Source of the DNA: Gracilaria vermiculophylla
Taxonomy: Eukaryota > Rhodophyta > Florideophyceae > Gracilariales > Gracilariaceae
Assembly (NCBI GenBank): GCA_019155205.2
Contig: JAHNZQ020003147.1
Location: 1,470,835 to 1,513,383, forward strand
Reading direction: 5' to 3'
Length of the DNA: 42,549 nt
Shown in pieces: positions 1 to 11,059 of the stretch. Every line of letters begins with the position of its first letter. Position 1 is the first letter of the stretch. A model generated the notes under the pieces. That model had not been told where the DNA came from. It saw only the letters and a list, made by a program, of their open reading frames with translations, and did no database searches. A program made the position numbers and the translations under genes.

Positions 1-523
1 GATCGTCGGAGGGTATGCAAGATAAACAGAAGGTACGCTACTGTCTTTTTTTGGCGCGAATGGTAGCAAAACTGTTTCGGTCTTATATTTTTGGCATACT
101 CTGTATTCTTTTTTATGCATTGCAGAAGAAGTACTGCTGATTTCTGTACTTGATTTGTTTCATTCAAAACAACTTTTAAACAGCTACAACGTGATGCTAG
201 TTTGAGGGGTTTTCCCTATTTTGTTTTACCGGAGGCGCCGGTCTTATACTTTTGACGCGCACTGTATGTCCAGAATGAGGGGTTTGAATATTTAATATTT
301 TTGTCTAAAACATTTGTGCGTGCCTTCTGAAAAACCGGAAAATTGCAGCAATTTGCCGCTGACGCCGTCGTCGTCATCGTATAACCTGTGCGATACAGAC
401 ATATGAGGGTAAATGGGACGGCCAAAGCTCCACAGACGATTGCGCGGTTCATTTCATGACACAAAAGTAAATCTACAGCTTTAACCCAGATTCTTTCTGT
501 ATCTTACTCAAAATTGAAACAGT
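1..523. other. non-coding flank upstream of SBDS
   Basis: No convincing coding sequence is visible. The stretch is AT-rich with T-runs and probably holds the SBDS promoter and 5' UTR. A minus-strand frame at 216-464 has no recognisable domain and I do not call it. Confidence 0.5.
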
Positions 524-1371
524 ATGAGCTTGAAGCAGCCGGTGACACAAGTGCGACTCACAAATATTGCGGTGGTTAGACTGAAGCGGAAAGGGAAACG
601 CTTTGAGTTAGCCTGCTATAAGAACAAAGTAGTATCTTGGCGGCAAGGGAACGAAAAGGACTTAGATGACGTTTTGCAAACCACCAGTATTTTTAGCAAT
701 GTGTCGAAAGGAATTCTCGCCAAGACTAAGGACCTGAAAGACGCCTTCAAGACTGAAAACACTCAGGAAATCGTGCTCGAGATTCTAAGGAAAGGGGAGT
801 TGCAGGTTTCCGAAAGAGAGAGACAGTATCAGACAGATAACTTGTACAACGAAATAGCTTCCATAGTCGCAGAGAAATGCGTTGATCCCAACACAAACCG
901 CCCTTTCAGTGTAGGCGTCATCGAGCGTGCCATGAAGGACACACTACACTACGCCGTTCTCCCCAACAAGGCTGCAAAAGTAAGTCATTCTAAATAATTT
1001 CTATATGCGCGTCGAATCCGGGAAAAACGCAGATCCTAACCAAAGTCCTGATGTTTCCTACGCGTCTGCAGGTGCAAGCTCAAATCGTGATAAAAGAACT
1101 TCAAAATCATATGCCGATAAGCCGTGCACAGATGCGATTGCAGCTCAGCATACCCTTGTCCCGCGCTAAGGCTGTTAAGGAAAAACTCAAGCCTCATGTG
1201 AAGGCATGGGAACACGAAGAGTGGGAACCAGATTACGAAGGTATCATTCTGATAGACCCTGGAAGTTTTCGTATCATAGATGATGTGCTTCGCGAAGAGA
1301 CAAAAGGACAAGGAGCTTTTGATGTCTTAAATATGGCAGTCGTCGAAGACAACGATGAGCAACTCACATGA
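524..1371 (+). CDS. SBDS: SBDS ribosome maturation protein
   Basis: SBDS works with the GTPase EFL1 to evict eIF6 from nascent 60S subunits in the cytoplasm. The CDS is join(524..979,1072..1371), 251 aa, the usual length for this family (about 250 aa). The 92-nt intron at 980-1071 has GTAAGT and GCAG ends and a CCTAAC branch-like site near 1035-1040; it is phase 0. Exon 1 holds the N-terminal FYSH domain (about residues 1-95, starting [20 protein letters not shown]) and most of the central helical domain. Exon 2 holds the C-terminal ferredoxin-like domain (from [14 protein letters not shown]). The ATG follows an A-rich context. Its stop lies only 24 bp from the stop of the convergent RPF2 gene. 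The identification is from the family sequence pattern and is firm. Confidence 0.95.
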
Positions 1372-1395
1372 GCCGTTAGTTTTGCTATATGTAAA

Positions 1396-2436
1396 CTACG
1401 ATAACGTTTCGACCTTCAAGCGCTTGCTGACTGGCTCAACATTTTCAATGGTACCAATTCCAGTTTCTTCTTCCTGCATATTCTCTTCACCGTTTTTAGT
1501 GTCGATTTCCTTTGCCTCGCGAGCATCAGCGTCATCTACTTGTCGCCGACTGTCTAAGCCTTTCATACGAGCGAGGGCGAGCTTGCTCAGGTCTTGCCTA
1601 CCAAGATGAATGCGGCCCTTCTTATCCCCCATCTCATCGCGGGAAACATTCTTCACTTTACGGACATAGGCTGGGTCTCGGGGCCTCTTCAAGGCGCTCT
1701 TCATCAATGCCTCTGAAGCGATTCTTGAACGTCTGACCTCCAAGTCAAAACGCGGTCCTGCTTCTTTCAGAACAACCCTAGGGAGTCTCGAGTCCTTTTG
1801 TTTTTTTAGTTCCACAGCGTACTGTCGAAACAACACTTTTCTTTCTCCTTGCAAGGTGAACACGATAACTCGATCCACACCAGCCAGATTCAATCCACGA
1901 ACATCATCACCGCCACGGAATACATCCAAAAGAATTGAGCGAATTGTCATTGTAGTTTCAGTCACGCCGTAATCGTCTCCATTAAAGAGAAGCATTGGCT
2001 TTGACCCTGGGAAGCTCTTCAGGGATCGGAATCGTGCAAGAGGGGTATAATTGGATATACCGAACTCGAGCATATCCAATATGCGAAACCCAAAAGTGCG
2101 GCCAAAAATAATGTTGTGAGGACGTTTCTTATTGTGATTGACGACTGCAAAAAGAGAGCAGTTGTTGAGCCGTGCGAGATTCTCTAAATGTGCTTCTCCA
2201 CCAGCCTCAAAAGGAAGCAAGTCGTTCTTTCGTTGAAGTTTCTTGCAGAGCGGTTTCTTCAAAAGATACAGATCATTCAGCAGATTAATACCAACAACAG
2301 ATGTTGCATGACCTTTCAGCGCCAACAAGGTCTTCGGCGTTTCAATAACCTTGGGCATTCGAGATTCGAGTGCGCGCCGCCCAGATCCACTTTTGGCTCG
2401 CGATACCACATGGCTATGGTTATACTTTATACCCAT
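1396..2436 (-). CDS. RPF2: Ribosome production factor 2 (Brix domain)
   Basis: RPF2 pairs with RRS1 to load the 5S RNP (5S rRNA, uL18, uL5) onto pre-60S particles in the nucleolus. The uninterrupted 346-aa frame carries a Brix domain from about residue 28 to 240. Family motifs visible include RRALESRMPKVIE near the start, LQRKNDLLPFE, NCSLFAVVNHNKKRPHN, GRTFGFRILDMLEFG, and a conserved C-terminal block MGDKKGRIHLGRQDLSKL. The tail is charged and basic, as usual. The first ten residues (MGIKYNHSHV) are less family-like, so a short 5' intron or another start is possible. It is convergent with SBDS, another 60S biogenesis factor. Confidence 0.95.
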   Translation of the reverse strand: MGIKYNHSHVVSRAKSGSGRRALESRMPKVIETPKTLLALKGHATSVVGINLLNDLYLLKKPLCKKLQRKNDLLPFEAGGEAHLENLARLNNCSLFAVVNHNKKRPHNIIFGRTFGFRILDMLEFGISNYTPLARFRSLKSFPGSKPMLLFNGDDYGVTETTMTIRSILLDVFRGGDDVRGLNLAGVDRVIVFTLQGERKVLFRQYAVELKKQKDSRLPRVVLKEAGPRFDLEVRRSRIASEALMKSALKRPRDPAYVRKVKNVSRDEMGDKKGRIHLGRQDLSKLALARMKGLDSRRQVDDADAREAKEIDTKNGEENMQEEETGIGTIENVEPVSKRLKVETLS

Positions 2437-4122
2437 AACAAATTATAAAACGACTGTAACACTTCTTTCTGAATATCCTGTAGACTGCCGGGACCCCTGG
2501 GGCCTTTTTAGATTTTCCGTGATAATTAGTATGATTGCGGTCTCTGCCGTTGATGTCAACGAGTTTCGGAAGCCAATCTCAACGGCGAGATGCTAGAATC
2601 GACACACAAATAACTACGCGGAAAAGAGGGCGTTCAAGTATTGGGATGAGAAGGCTTCTTCTGGGACAGATAAGTTGAGTACGGATGAAGATGAGACCAG
2701 TGGCAGATGCTCTAAAAACGTGAAGTGAAGATGCTCGCAACATGATTAGCGCCGACGCTCAAAATTTTTGCCTGTTGCCGAGGTGCTTTGCGTCGGCCGT
2801 TTTTCGATATTTTGTTCTTTTTTACACGCCAAGAATATGCAGCTTTTGCCCTGCAGGTGAAACCCCAGATACAGTAAGGTACTGAAGGTTCGTCATTTAG
2901 GACAGCACCATTCCATCCGTCCACTCTCCCTTTCATTTGACTCACCTACCGTTAATAGAGATGAGCTAGCAGGAAGTGTTCACCTAGACTTTCCTCTCTT
3001 CCACAGACATGATATGCTTGCGAACTTGGTTCATGGCTGTCTCATGGTGTAAGGTAGACAAGGACTCAGTGGGTCTTTTTTTTGCTCTCTTCATTCCGAG
3101 TCATCCAGGGTGGAACGGATCAATATTTCGGACGTCGAACGCGGTGCTCTTGTGAAACTTTCGAAATGGAAGGATTACTGCCGAACCGAGGTTTATTTTA
3201 TGAGCGAGTTATAAGAAGTTATACTTGGTTTAAATCGAAGGCTTCTTACTTTAAGGTCTTGCAAAAGTATGGCGAGGGCACTGAGGTCTTACATAATTAT
3301 CGCGAGAGCACTCTGTTTCTTTAAGGTCTTACAAAAGTATCGCGAGGGCACTCTATTTCCCAGCCTTCTGTTTCTGCTTGACTCATCTCTGGGCAAATTC
3401 GTGGGGAGCATTGTTGGTGAGCATTTTGGTAGAGAGTACGGGAGCCAAAATCCATAACCAGGACGACTAGTGCCGTTAAATGCCGTCAGCCTTATGTCCA
3501 GCTGTAGCGGCTCGCTTTTTGGATGTCTTGATGGGGTAGATAAAACCGGAAAGCAAAAGTGTGAACGTATTCATGGTCAGATTTGAAGCTTCGACTCCTG
3601 GAAAAGACTAGGCAACTACGGAAACGACACTGAAGTTGTGACGAAACTTACGTATTCCTTCGGAACATTTCTCGTTCCGGCTTTGTGCTCATTGCATTTG
3701 CATGTAGACTACAAGCTGTACGAAGCAAATGTGGCACAAACGAGACGAGTGGCTCCAAAAGACTTTTCTCAATGGTCTTTGGAAATACCGTACGGTATAA
3801 AGACATAATCGGGGAGCACAGGGCCAGAATCCGTATCTCCCGGTGGTTCTTGGGGCGCTGAGAACGATGCTGAGATCATGCGGTGTTCCATCTCTGACGG
3901 CAATAGCAAATCATTTCGAACGCCATGGCGATCACGACAAAGTCCTTTACTTTTGTAAGCAAGGTCGCGACATGTTTCTTGCCGTAGATGCGGCCACGAT
4001 ACACGGAAAGCATGAGTCCAACTGCGTTGATAACGTTGGTCCGGAGCTGTTAATGGAACAGACCGATGTCACGCAAGAGGCTTTTCAAGGATGTATCGTC
4101 GCATGCAGATCAGCAAACGCGG
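2437..4122. other. 1.7-kb stretch without a supported gene
   Basis: Frames here are short and carry no recognisable domain. The stretch holds a short imperfect tandem repeat (3254-3360). An unassignable plus-strand frame, with its first ATG at 3867 and its end at 4136, runs into the end of the next gene. Confidence 0.5.
3254..3360. repeat. three imperfect tandem copies of a 30-40 bp unit
   Basis: Copies begin at 3254, 3284 and 3324, each with AGGTCTT. They continue as CAAAAGTATGGCGAGGGCAC, CATAATTATCGCGAGAGCAC and CAAAAGTATCGCGAGGGCAC; the second and third share the tail CTCTRTTTC. The first unit is shorter (30 bp) than the second (40 bp). The function is unknown. Confidence 0.8.
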
Positions 4123-4968
4123 TCATTCCAGTCTAAGCGGCACATCGAAGGCCATCGGGTCTTCTACCATAGCCCCACCGAGCGACATGATGCCGCTAGT
4201 TAAAGCGTCACTTACATCTGCCTTCCGGCGCTCCACTTCTTCATCAACTAGCCGCTCAACGGCATCGGCCACCAACCGTAGTACCTTCCTTCGCACGGCC
4301 CACGTGGCCAACTGCGAGCTGGTACCTGATACGGCGCTGAGCACATTAAGCATGACGCTGCCCTTGCGTACTGATACCAGCCACGCCGCGCCGCCAAGCA
4401 CCGTACTTAAGAGCGGGTGTACGATAGCAATGATGCCAAGCGTTTGAAATAATCGCGATAGCAACCCGTGCAATTTCACGATGGGGTGTGTAGCCAGTGA
4501 TGAAAACGCGGCATGTAGCGGTGCGGTCACATTGAACAGCAGCGGCGTGGCAGAAGACAGCGGCGCGGCCATGGAATTCGACAGGGACTTGAGACGATCA
4601 GAGAGCTGTGGGAGCGATGCTGACGTGACGCAGTTATCGAGTGAGGCCAGCCGCGTCAGCCCTTCCTCTGGACGCTGTAGCAGCGCACCGTCATCCAGCG
4701 CGTCAGCAACGGCGGACAGCCGGTGTAGCACCACGTGCCGCCGCCACAAAGTCGCAGCAAGCAGCGGGAGCGCGATCAGCGGTGTGACTAACAGCACGCG
4801 GTGTAGCGTAGCAGGTGCCATATGTAAGGTGAGAAGCGGCGGTACAGCGGAGAGTAGCGCGAGCAGCAAAGCGAGCAGGGCATAGAAGATACTAACAAAG
4901 CGGCGCGTCAGGCGAAGCGCCATATCCAGCGGATCTTGTGCAGCAGACTGCACCGGCGGCGTCGCCAT
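4123..4968 (-). CDS. Unknown multi-spanning membrane protein
   Basis: This is an uninterrupted 281-aa frame with an ATG start that I do not recognise. There are three clear hydrophobic segments: about residues 24-46 (FVSIFYALLALLLALLS), 57-74, and 175-200. The last is followed by a basic and acidic C-terminal helix rich in R, E and V (about 224-252). Two N-terminal spans, an amphipathic middle of about 90 residues and a third span suggest an organelle or ER membrane protein. Base composition is distinctly richer in G+C than the neighbouring genes, which could mean recent transfer or only local isochore variation. The antisense strand is also open for long stretches, a side-effect of this composition. 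No function is assigned. Confidence 0.6.
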   Translation of the reverse strand: MATPPVQSAAQDPLDMALRLTRRFVSIFYALLALLLALLSAVPPLLTLHMAPATLHRVLLVTPLIALPLLAATLWRRHVVLHRLSAVADALDDGALLQRPEEGLTRLASLDNCVTSASLPQLSDRLKSLSNSMAAPLSSATPLLFNVTAPLHAAFSSLATHPIVKLHGLLSRLFQTLGIIAIVHPLLSTVLGGAAWLVSVRKGSVMLNVLSAVSGTSSQLATWAVRRKVLRLVADAVERLVDEEVERRKADVSDALTSGIMSLGGAMVEDPMAFDVPLRLE

Positions 4969-5716
4969 TACGTCGGGAGCTCGTTGGCGAGGGGAGCGCA
5001 GATATCGGTATCGTTGTTGATGCCTGGGAAACAGCGACCGCGATAGATACGGGGCTCCGAGGCGGGTTCAAGTCGTGAACTAGCAGCGATTGCGACTTCG
5101 GTTACAGTGGCGGTGCCTCGAGATCAGGTCGGGAGGTTGTGAAAAGGATACTGACGCGCAGACATACCTGTCGTAACGATGCTGTATCGCGACGGTGCGC
5201 AGAGTTGATGGTTGCGATGCTCGATCGATGCAATGCGTGTGCACTTCACAAACGTTTCGTAGTATAAATTGGGCTGATGCTCCAGACCGCAAACCGCCTC
5301 CTGTGCACCCCCTGAAGCTTCGAGGCATTTGCCGGTTTGTCCCATTAGAGGAAAAATACATTACAGCCAACGTAAGATCTATCCTTCTGCGCAGTGCACA
5401 CCGTGTCTGGCAGGAGGCAGCAAGTTCTTGCAACATGAGACAAGGTAAATATGAAAAGGTTAGATTTACACGTAGAAGTAATGGACACAATTTAATTGCA
5501 TGTACCTTATTGGGCGACCACCAATTTCAGTCCTATTTCTGTGTCGAAAACCGATGTTCTTGAAACGGCTAATGACCAAATATAATGGAAGCCTCTTACG
5601 CAATTGAAAGTGAAGTTGAAGTACATCCATTCCATAGCACCGCCTATGAACGCAAATCGGTTTCAAACTGCGACTTGCTGTACCTGCAATGCAATCAAAT
5701 CTCTGGCTCATGCAGG
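4969..5716. other. intergenic region between unknown membrane gene and ZIP4 3' end
   Basis: This 748-bp stretch holds overlapping short frames on both strands but no domain. It should contain the promoter of the minus-strand membrane gene and the ZIP4 3' UTR. A TATA-like AGTATAAATT lies at 5261-5270 on the plus strand, with no plus-strand gene to match it. Confidence 0.4.
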
Positions 5717-8700
5717 TCAAGTAACCGACTTTAGGAAAGCGTTGAGTCTGGGACGGTAAGTCGATAGGGGTATGCAATCTTTGACAATGGTCAGCACAAG
5801 TTCACACCACCTCTTTGCCTCCGAATTTTGTCCGATTTGTCTGTACATTTGAGCGCGATCCCATCCTGTAGCCACAAGCCATCGACGCTCGTCGATGGGA
5901 TATTGGTCCCCATATTCCTCAATGACCCCAGCAATCTTTCGATACACCTGATAAGACCTGGCTCTGTCACAGCCGCGAGAAAGTTCTACACCAAGATGTT
6001 CTCGTAGTGTCAGAGATAGAGAATCGAGATCTTTTTTCTCATCACATAATCGGATATCCCCCGCCTTTGAAAGAAGCACAGTTGTCAGATCCGTGCATTT
6101 TGCTAATACGGTGCTACTATTTCCATCTCGCGGATTTCTGAAATTGAAACACACGGCTGCAAGTTGTTCTAACACTCCAGGGGCAGTATCTCGATTTAGA
6201 GACATCCGCACTACTTGAGCTAAGCCATCCAAGTCCTGGCTTCCGAGGCAACACCGAGCTTCAAGCAACAACAGAACCCCTTCAATTGGGTCCTCGCCTT
6301 CGAAGTCACTGACCACCTTTAACTTTTGAGAAATGTCGCGAGCCTCATGTATTTGCGTTTTTGCTCGTAAATAATTCTCCAGCTTCGCTTCCTGATTTTC
6401 AATACAGGCGCAAGCACTCATCACTCTGGACATACGCCTTGTCTGTAACACCTCCTCGCTTTCCGTTTGAAACATGCTGAACTCATAGCATACAGAAAAA
6501 AACGATTCCCACAAGTCATATTCCAAATTCGTCCCAGCTTCTCTTCCCGCATTCCAACTGATATTTACCAGATACGAAATCCTGTCCTCAAAATCTTCAG
6601 ATTTCTCAAAGGCAACATCAAGCCCGAGCTTAAGAATTCCGTTGAGCCCAATGGTTAAAGTATTCAATAGTTCCTTAAGAGCCTTTTTCCTTTCTTCGGA
6701 CAGTTCTCTCTCCTCTTTTTGAGATCCCTCCAGTGTATAATTCTCCGTGTTCTTTTGCTGTAACTTAATGCAAGCGATTAGAACTGTGCCATAGAAACCA
6801 TTCGGTGGAGAAGCTGTCGTGGAATCGAGGGATTTCATCAAAACGTCTGTATCTAGAGCTAGGATGCATTTCAGAACAGCAATAACGGAAGCTGTTGAAC
6901 CAACATCTCTGGCGGCACAAGCGGCCTCAGCTAAAGCCTCGGGATCAAAAGAACGAATGTCTGTGCAAGATTCTTCGAGTTCTCTCGCTGCTTTTGTATG
7001 ATTGCCTGCCATGAGATGAGTTCTAAACAAAAGCAAACGAGGAGAGTAGTCATCTGGTTCTAGTTCCTTGGCACGGTTTGCATGCTGTAGAGAAAGGCCG
7101 AGCATCAAAACGCGCTCTTCGTCTACAGTTTCTTGACGATCTGGTTTGGATATTTCTATGTTAACAGTCATGTCGATCTTCGGTTCCACATCGATCATGC
7201 TGCATAGCGCACATGATGAAGCAAGTCTGCAGATTCTGGCCTCGTTGTCCAGGACAACGTTTTGAAATACTTTATGCGGCTCGGTGGATGAAGACGCTTG
7301 TCGAGCTGAAATGTCCTTAGCAGTGCGAGCGAGATCAAGGGCTCTCGTTAGCAGCAATACGGCGGGTTTGAAGTCTTTTCGATCTGCATGAACCGACCCA
7401 ACAGAGAGCAAAAGAGAGGACCACCGAAGAAACTGAGACACCTTGTTTTGGACAGAATCACCGATACTATTCTGGGCTTTCTGAGTACGCTTTTCTTCGT
7501 CTCCGTCATTGAAACGTGCTATGAATCCAGAGCACTTTTCCAAGACAATGAGCGCCTTCTCAATGTGTCCCACTGCACATAGTGTTTCAAAGTATCTCGG
7601 ACCAATGTTACATGCTTGGGTAGTCGGATCCCCTTCAAACTTGTTGAAGAGGGCTTCATATCCGAGAGCGGCTTCAGAAACTCTTTGTGCATCCCCAAAG
7701 AGCGAAACAGCAGCAATGCATAGGTCTATATTGGAATCAGGGTCTTCAACCAAGCTCTTCATGTGGCTGATTGCATCGTCTTTTTTCGTGATCACGCTCA
7801 ACTTCAGCAAGAGATAAGATCCGATTGGGTCATGATGTGTGTCTTCGGCCTTTTTCATCATTTCCCATGAGTCGTCATACCGCTGTAGAGCAAGGAGACA
7901 TACTCCAGCAAGACGCATTGTCTTGGCTTGTTTCTGTTTATTCATAGACCGGTTTGCAAGATCCGCTCTGGTTTGAATTGATCTTTGCAGCCATCTCAGG
8001 GCTCCGGCGGTGTCCTTGTCCTGGTACGTGAATAAACCAAAATTGTACTCTATAGTTGCAAGGAATTCAAACTCTCCAGGAAGATCTTTAAGGTATCTGC
8101 GAGCTTCTTGCACATAATCTTCAGCCATTTGGAACTCCTCCTTTTCCCAAGAACACTCTGCTCGCCCGATGAATAGATCAAACATAACTCGAGATATAAT
8201 GGTTTGATCTGCAAATGTGGTGACTGGCTCCTTCAATACGCTAGTTGCAAACTCGGTTGCTTTCGAGTAGCACAATTCTGCACTTTCCACATCGTTGACT
8301 TCCGCAACATACTTCTGCCCACACGCAGTGTAAAACTTGAGGAGACTAAGGTCGTCAATGTTGTACCGCGCGCTGATACCGTCTAAAGCTGTTGTTGACA
8401 TATACATGCAGTCCACTGCAAGATGGCGTACCCGAACCAACACCAACTTCGTTTCCTTCTCGATTGGCTGAGCTTCAGCAGAAATAACTGAATTCCACAT
8501 TGATACACCTAAAGCGATTGGTGATTTAGTCCCGGGGTAAAAGCGAAAGTGAAACGTTAGAGAGAGGCAAAAAGAAGATGACTTCTTCAAGTTTTAGATC
8601 TCGAACATACCGGCTGCGAGCAAACGCTCAGCGTCTTCACGAGATGAGATTGAACTAATTGCATTGAGGATATTCGACAAACGATTTGGAAGACCTGTGG

Positions 8701-8812
8701 AAAGGGTTATCTGACCAGCCGATTTCGAGAGCTTCTCGAGCATCAATGCGGCTTCTTCGATTTGCTTGAGACTCTTGGCCACCCTTAAACGCTCATCCCC
8801 AACAGTTTCCAT
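5717..8812 (-). CDS. ZIP4: SPO22/ZIP4/TEX11 meiotic TPR protein
   Basis: ZIP4/TEX11 is a TPR scaffold of the ZMM group that promotes meiotic crossovers and synapsis along chromosome axes. The CDS is complement(join(5717..8508,8611..8812)), 997 aa, near the 930-950 aa of plant and animal relatives. The intron 8509-8610 (102 nt) has GTATGT and TTTAG ends and a CTCTAAC branch site; it is phase 1 and restores glycine across the junction. The SPO22 domain begins at SMWNSVISAEAQPIEKE and TPR-like helices follow. The C-terminal family signature is RRWLVATGWDRAQMYRQIG with EAKRWCELVL. The longest frame would begin at a GTG at 8854, so I use the ATG at 8812. A probable 5' UTR intron lies just upstream. 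The presence of this gene implies a sexual cycle. Confidence 0.88.
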
Positions 8813-8815
8813 ATT

Positions 8816-8892
8816 CTTTGTCACAAAGCAGGGTTGGCAAATAATAGTCTCCACTTAACTTGTAAAGTGTGTGTACTGCCAGCTTTTCTTAC
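8816..8892 (-). other. probable 5' UTR intron of ZIP4
   Basis: On the minus strand GAGAG|GTAAGAAAAG starts at 8892 and GACAAAG|AATATGG ends at 8816, 3 bases before the chosen ATG at 8812. The upstream sequence cannot extend the reading frame from an ATG in the required phase, so the intron would be non-coding. This is inference from splice consensus only. Confidence 0.45.
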
Positions 8893-9688
8893 CTCTCGAC
8901 ATGAGGCGAAGCATACGACGCGTGGTATCCACTTTGCTGAACCAAAAGAGGGGACATTGGAATTGGGGAATGCGGTCGACAGTTTGGCAGGCGACTAAAA
9001 GAAACGCTTGTTGAAGCGAAAGCAACAGCAGATGGCGAAAGGAAACAAATCTGAACTGCCTGTGACCCGCACTGCACATGACTTTTGCTTCGCGGCCAAA
9101 GGAAAAAAAGGGAGATCGGATCGAGCGTGCGTCATGTGATATGGATGTGATATTCTTGTTACAACGTGACTCGTTTAGTAGGAATTATACAGTACTCGTG
9201 CATCATAGCTAGCTACACAAGGAGCAGGCTGGAACCGACTCTGGAACAAATGCTAAGTCGTCTTGGTCTGGAACATTTTCTTCACTTCCTTGAAACCAAA
9301 AAAAGCATGTCTGCTGCGCGAACTACAGCTACAGGTTTAGGCGAAAGGATGACAATATCACACACCAGGCACGGTCCAGGTATGGGAAGGGCAGTCAGCG
9401 CTTGAAAAACATTCTGCTGGCGTCAATGCAACTTTGAAGATAATTTTGAGAATGAAGTTGAGCACGTTGTGAAAACCGTTCACGGCCATGTTGAGTCTCT
9501 TTTTCTGTTGTTGGCTTGGCCCTATTCGAACCAAGAAAATGAAATGATTCATGAACTGCGAGAAGCTGGAGGCACGAATCTTATGCGTTCAACGAGTGCG
9601 ACGTAAACATGAATGAAATTGTAGAACAGCATAAAAAAGCGCAGACTTATAGATGGATTAAGATTGTGGTGGCAGGCAATGTCAATTG
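8893..9688. other. intergenic region between ZIP4 promoter and SUMO 3' end
   Basis: No supported gene. A short plus-strand frame around 9220-9300 reads LEQMLSRLGLEHFLHFLE, faintly like the first helices of a SAM domain, but it lacks an ATG in a sensible place and the rest of the domain. Confidence 0.4.
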
Positions 9689-10279
9689 TTAGAACGCATA
9701 AAGGTGTTGAAGACAAGGTTGATATTGGCCACCCTGTGACATGACCATCGCATCAATGGAATCTCCATCAGCTACCTCGAGCGACATTGGTGTATCTGTA
9801 TAAGAAATTCGCTTCCCGTCGTACAAGAAGCGAAAGGCCTTCACCGGTTCTTTCATCTTCCCCGAGAATGCTTCGAAAACCTTGCGGAAAGGAGTAGTGC
9901 GCTTCACCTGAAAAGTATATTCGTTATTCTCCTTGTCGCGTACAGTCAGGATGACACGATCCCCTTGAGTAGGGGCCGGTGGAGGCGTTGGGGGAGGTGA
10001 CTTGGGTTGCGGCGAAGTGAGAGGCGGTGGAGTCAACGGTGAGCGTTTTACCTTTCGACGCTCCGGCTCAGGTGAAAGGGGGTGATCTTGAAAGATGAGG
10101 TGCGGTGGAGGCAACGGACCATCCTGCACAGCGGCGGTACCCGGCAACGATGCTGATCCCGCGTGCCGCGATGCTACGTTTGGAGCTTGAGATGAATCGT
10201 TATACGCTTGAAAGTGCAGGGAATCTGCTTGGGGGTCTGCCACGGGTAGTGAATCAGTGTCGGGAACGTGAGTCTGCAT
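9689..10279 (-). CDS. SUMO with a proline-rich N-terminal extension
   Basis: The 196-aa frame has an ATG start and no intron. Residues about 106-184 form a ubiquitin-like fold matching SUMO: VILTVRDKENNEYTFQVKRT, then FRFLYDGKRISYTDTP, then GDSIDAMVMSQGG. The di-glycine at 183-184 is followed by a 12-residue tail (QYQPCLQHLYAF), which SUMO proteases would remove. Ordinary SUMO precursors are about 100 aa; this one has a 105-residue disordered extension rich in proline with many SP/TP sites (such as KRSPLTPPPLTSPQPKSPPP). It may therefore be a divergent or specialised SUMO rather than the only copy. It diverges from FANCI across about 780 bp; FANCI and its partner FANCD2 are SUMO targets in animals. 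Confidence 0.8.
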   Translation of the reverse strand: MQTHVPDTDSLPVADPQADSLHFQAYNDSSQAPNVASRHAGSASLPGTAAVQDGPLPPPHLIFQDHPLSPEPERRKVKRSPLTPPPLTSPQPKSPPPTPPPAPTQGDRVILTVRDKENNEYTFQVKRTTPFRKVFEAFSGKMKEPVKAFRFLYDGKRISYTDTPMSLEVADGDSIDAMVMSQGGQYQPCLQHLYAF

Positions 10280-11059
10280 GATATAGCACTTGGGTTATCA
10301 AGTGGTCGACGATGGTGGGTGCGAGAGCGGGATAGGCGTTGCGCCTGGGTTGACAAGTAAAACGTCTGAAGCACTCCGGATGGGCAGAAGCCGATGTCTG
10401 ACGAGAGATTGATTTTCAAGTGTTCAGGATCAACGTGGACAGTTGGGCGGTTGCCATTCGCTTCGCGGCAACTGCAGGATGCACCTGTCGAAGAGCTAAG
10501 CGCTCCAGAAGGCTTCGGCAGCTGAGCACAAGCTGGGATGTAAAGACCTGTTTCGCCATCGGTATCGAGAGACCGTCGACATGTTTGAGCTTCGACGGCA
10601 TTTGTCGCATCATCTCCTCACCAGACGCACGCGTGTCTCTCAAGACTCAAGATATCTTTCGCGAAAAACTTTAATCCTTCGCCGCATCTTTCTATATTTC
10701 CAACATCCGACATAATTTCATTGTTTGCTCTCGAGAAAATGCGAGCCTACTGTAGGCTGCTTGTCTCGATTTGGCGGGAAACGTGTTTTCGCCGAAACAC
10801 AAACTCTGATGCGTCCCTTTCCGTTCGTGGACGACCACTGTGATTTAATTCTAGCAGGCGGCTGAACCTCTTACCTAACCTTACTCGCGTTGTTCGAGGA
10901 TCATATCTCAATCTCCTTCGTTTGATCCCGGATTCCCGAGCAGTTCGGCTCACCCGTCAGCTTTCATCTGTTCGAGCATTGCAACATCCAGCTGCTGTTC
11001 ATTACACGCCAGTCTGAATACTTCCCGAACACCAAGATTGCATAACGGAGACGGCATAT
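10280..11059. other. divergent promoter region between SUMO-like gene and FANCI
   Basis: This 780-bp head-to-head spacer should hold the promoters and 5' UTRs of both flanking genes. Short frames exist on both strands without recognisable content. No clear TATA box is seen. Confidence 0.5.

Noticed and set aside
3867..4136. Plus-strand frame overlapping the 3' end of the membrane gene
   Set aside because: No domain, and it overlaps a better-supported gene on the other strand.
9220..9300. SAM-like LEQMLSRLGLEHFLHFLE
   Set aside because: Only about one and a half helices match; no start codon or remaining domain.
9500..9560. Possible tRNA T-arm (GGTTCGAAT on the minus strand)
   Set aside because: No matching acceptor, D or anticodon stems nearby; no tRNA was found anywhere in the window by eye.
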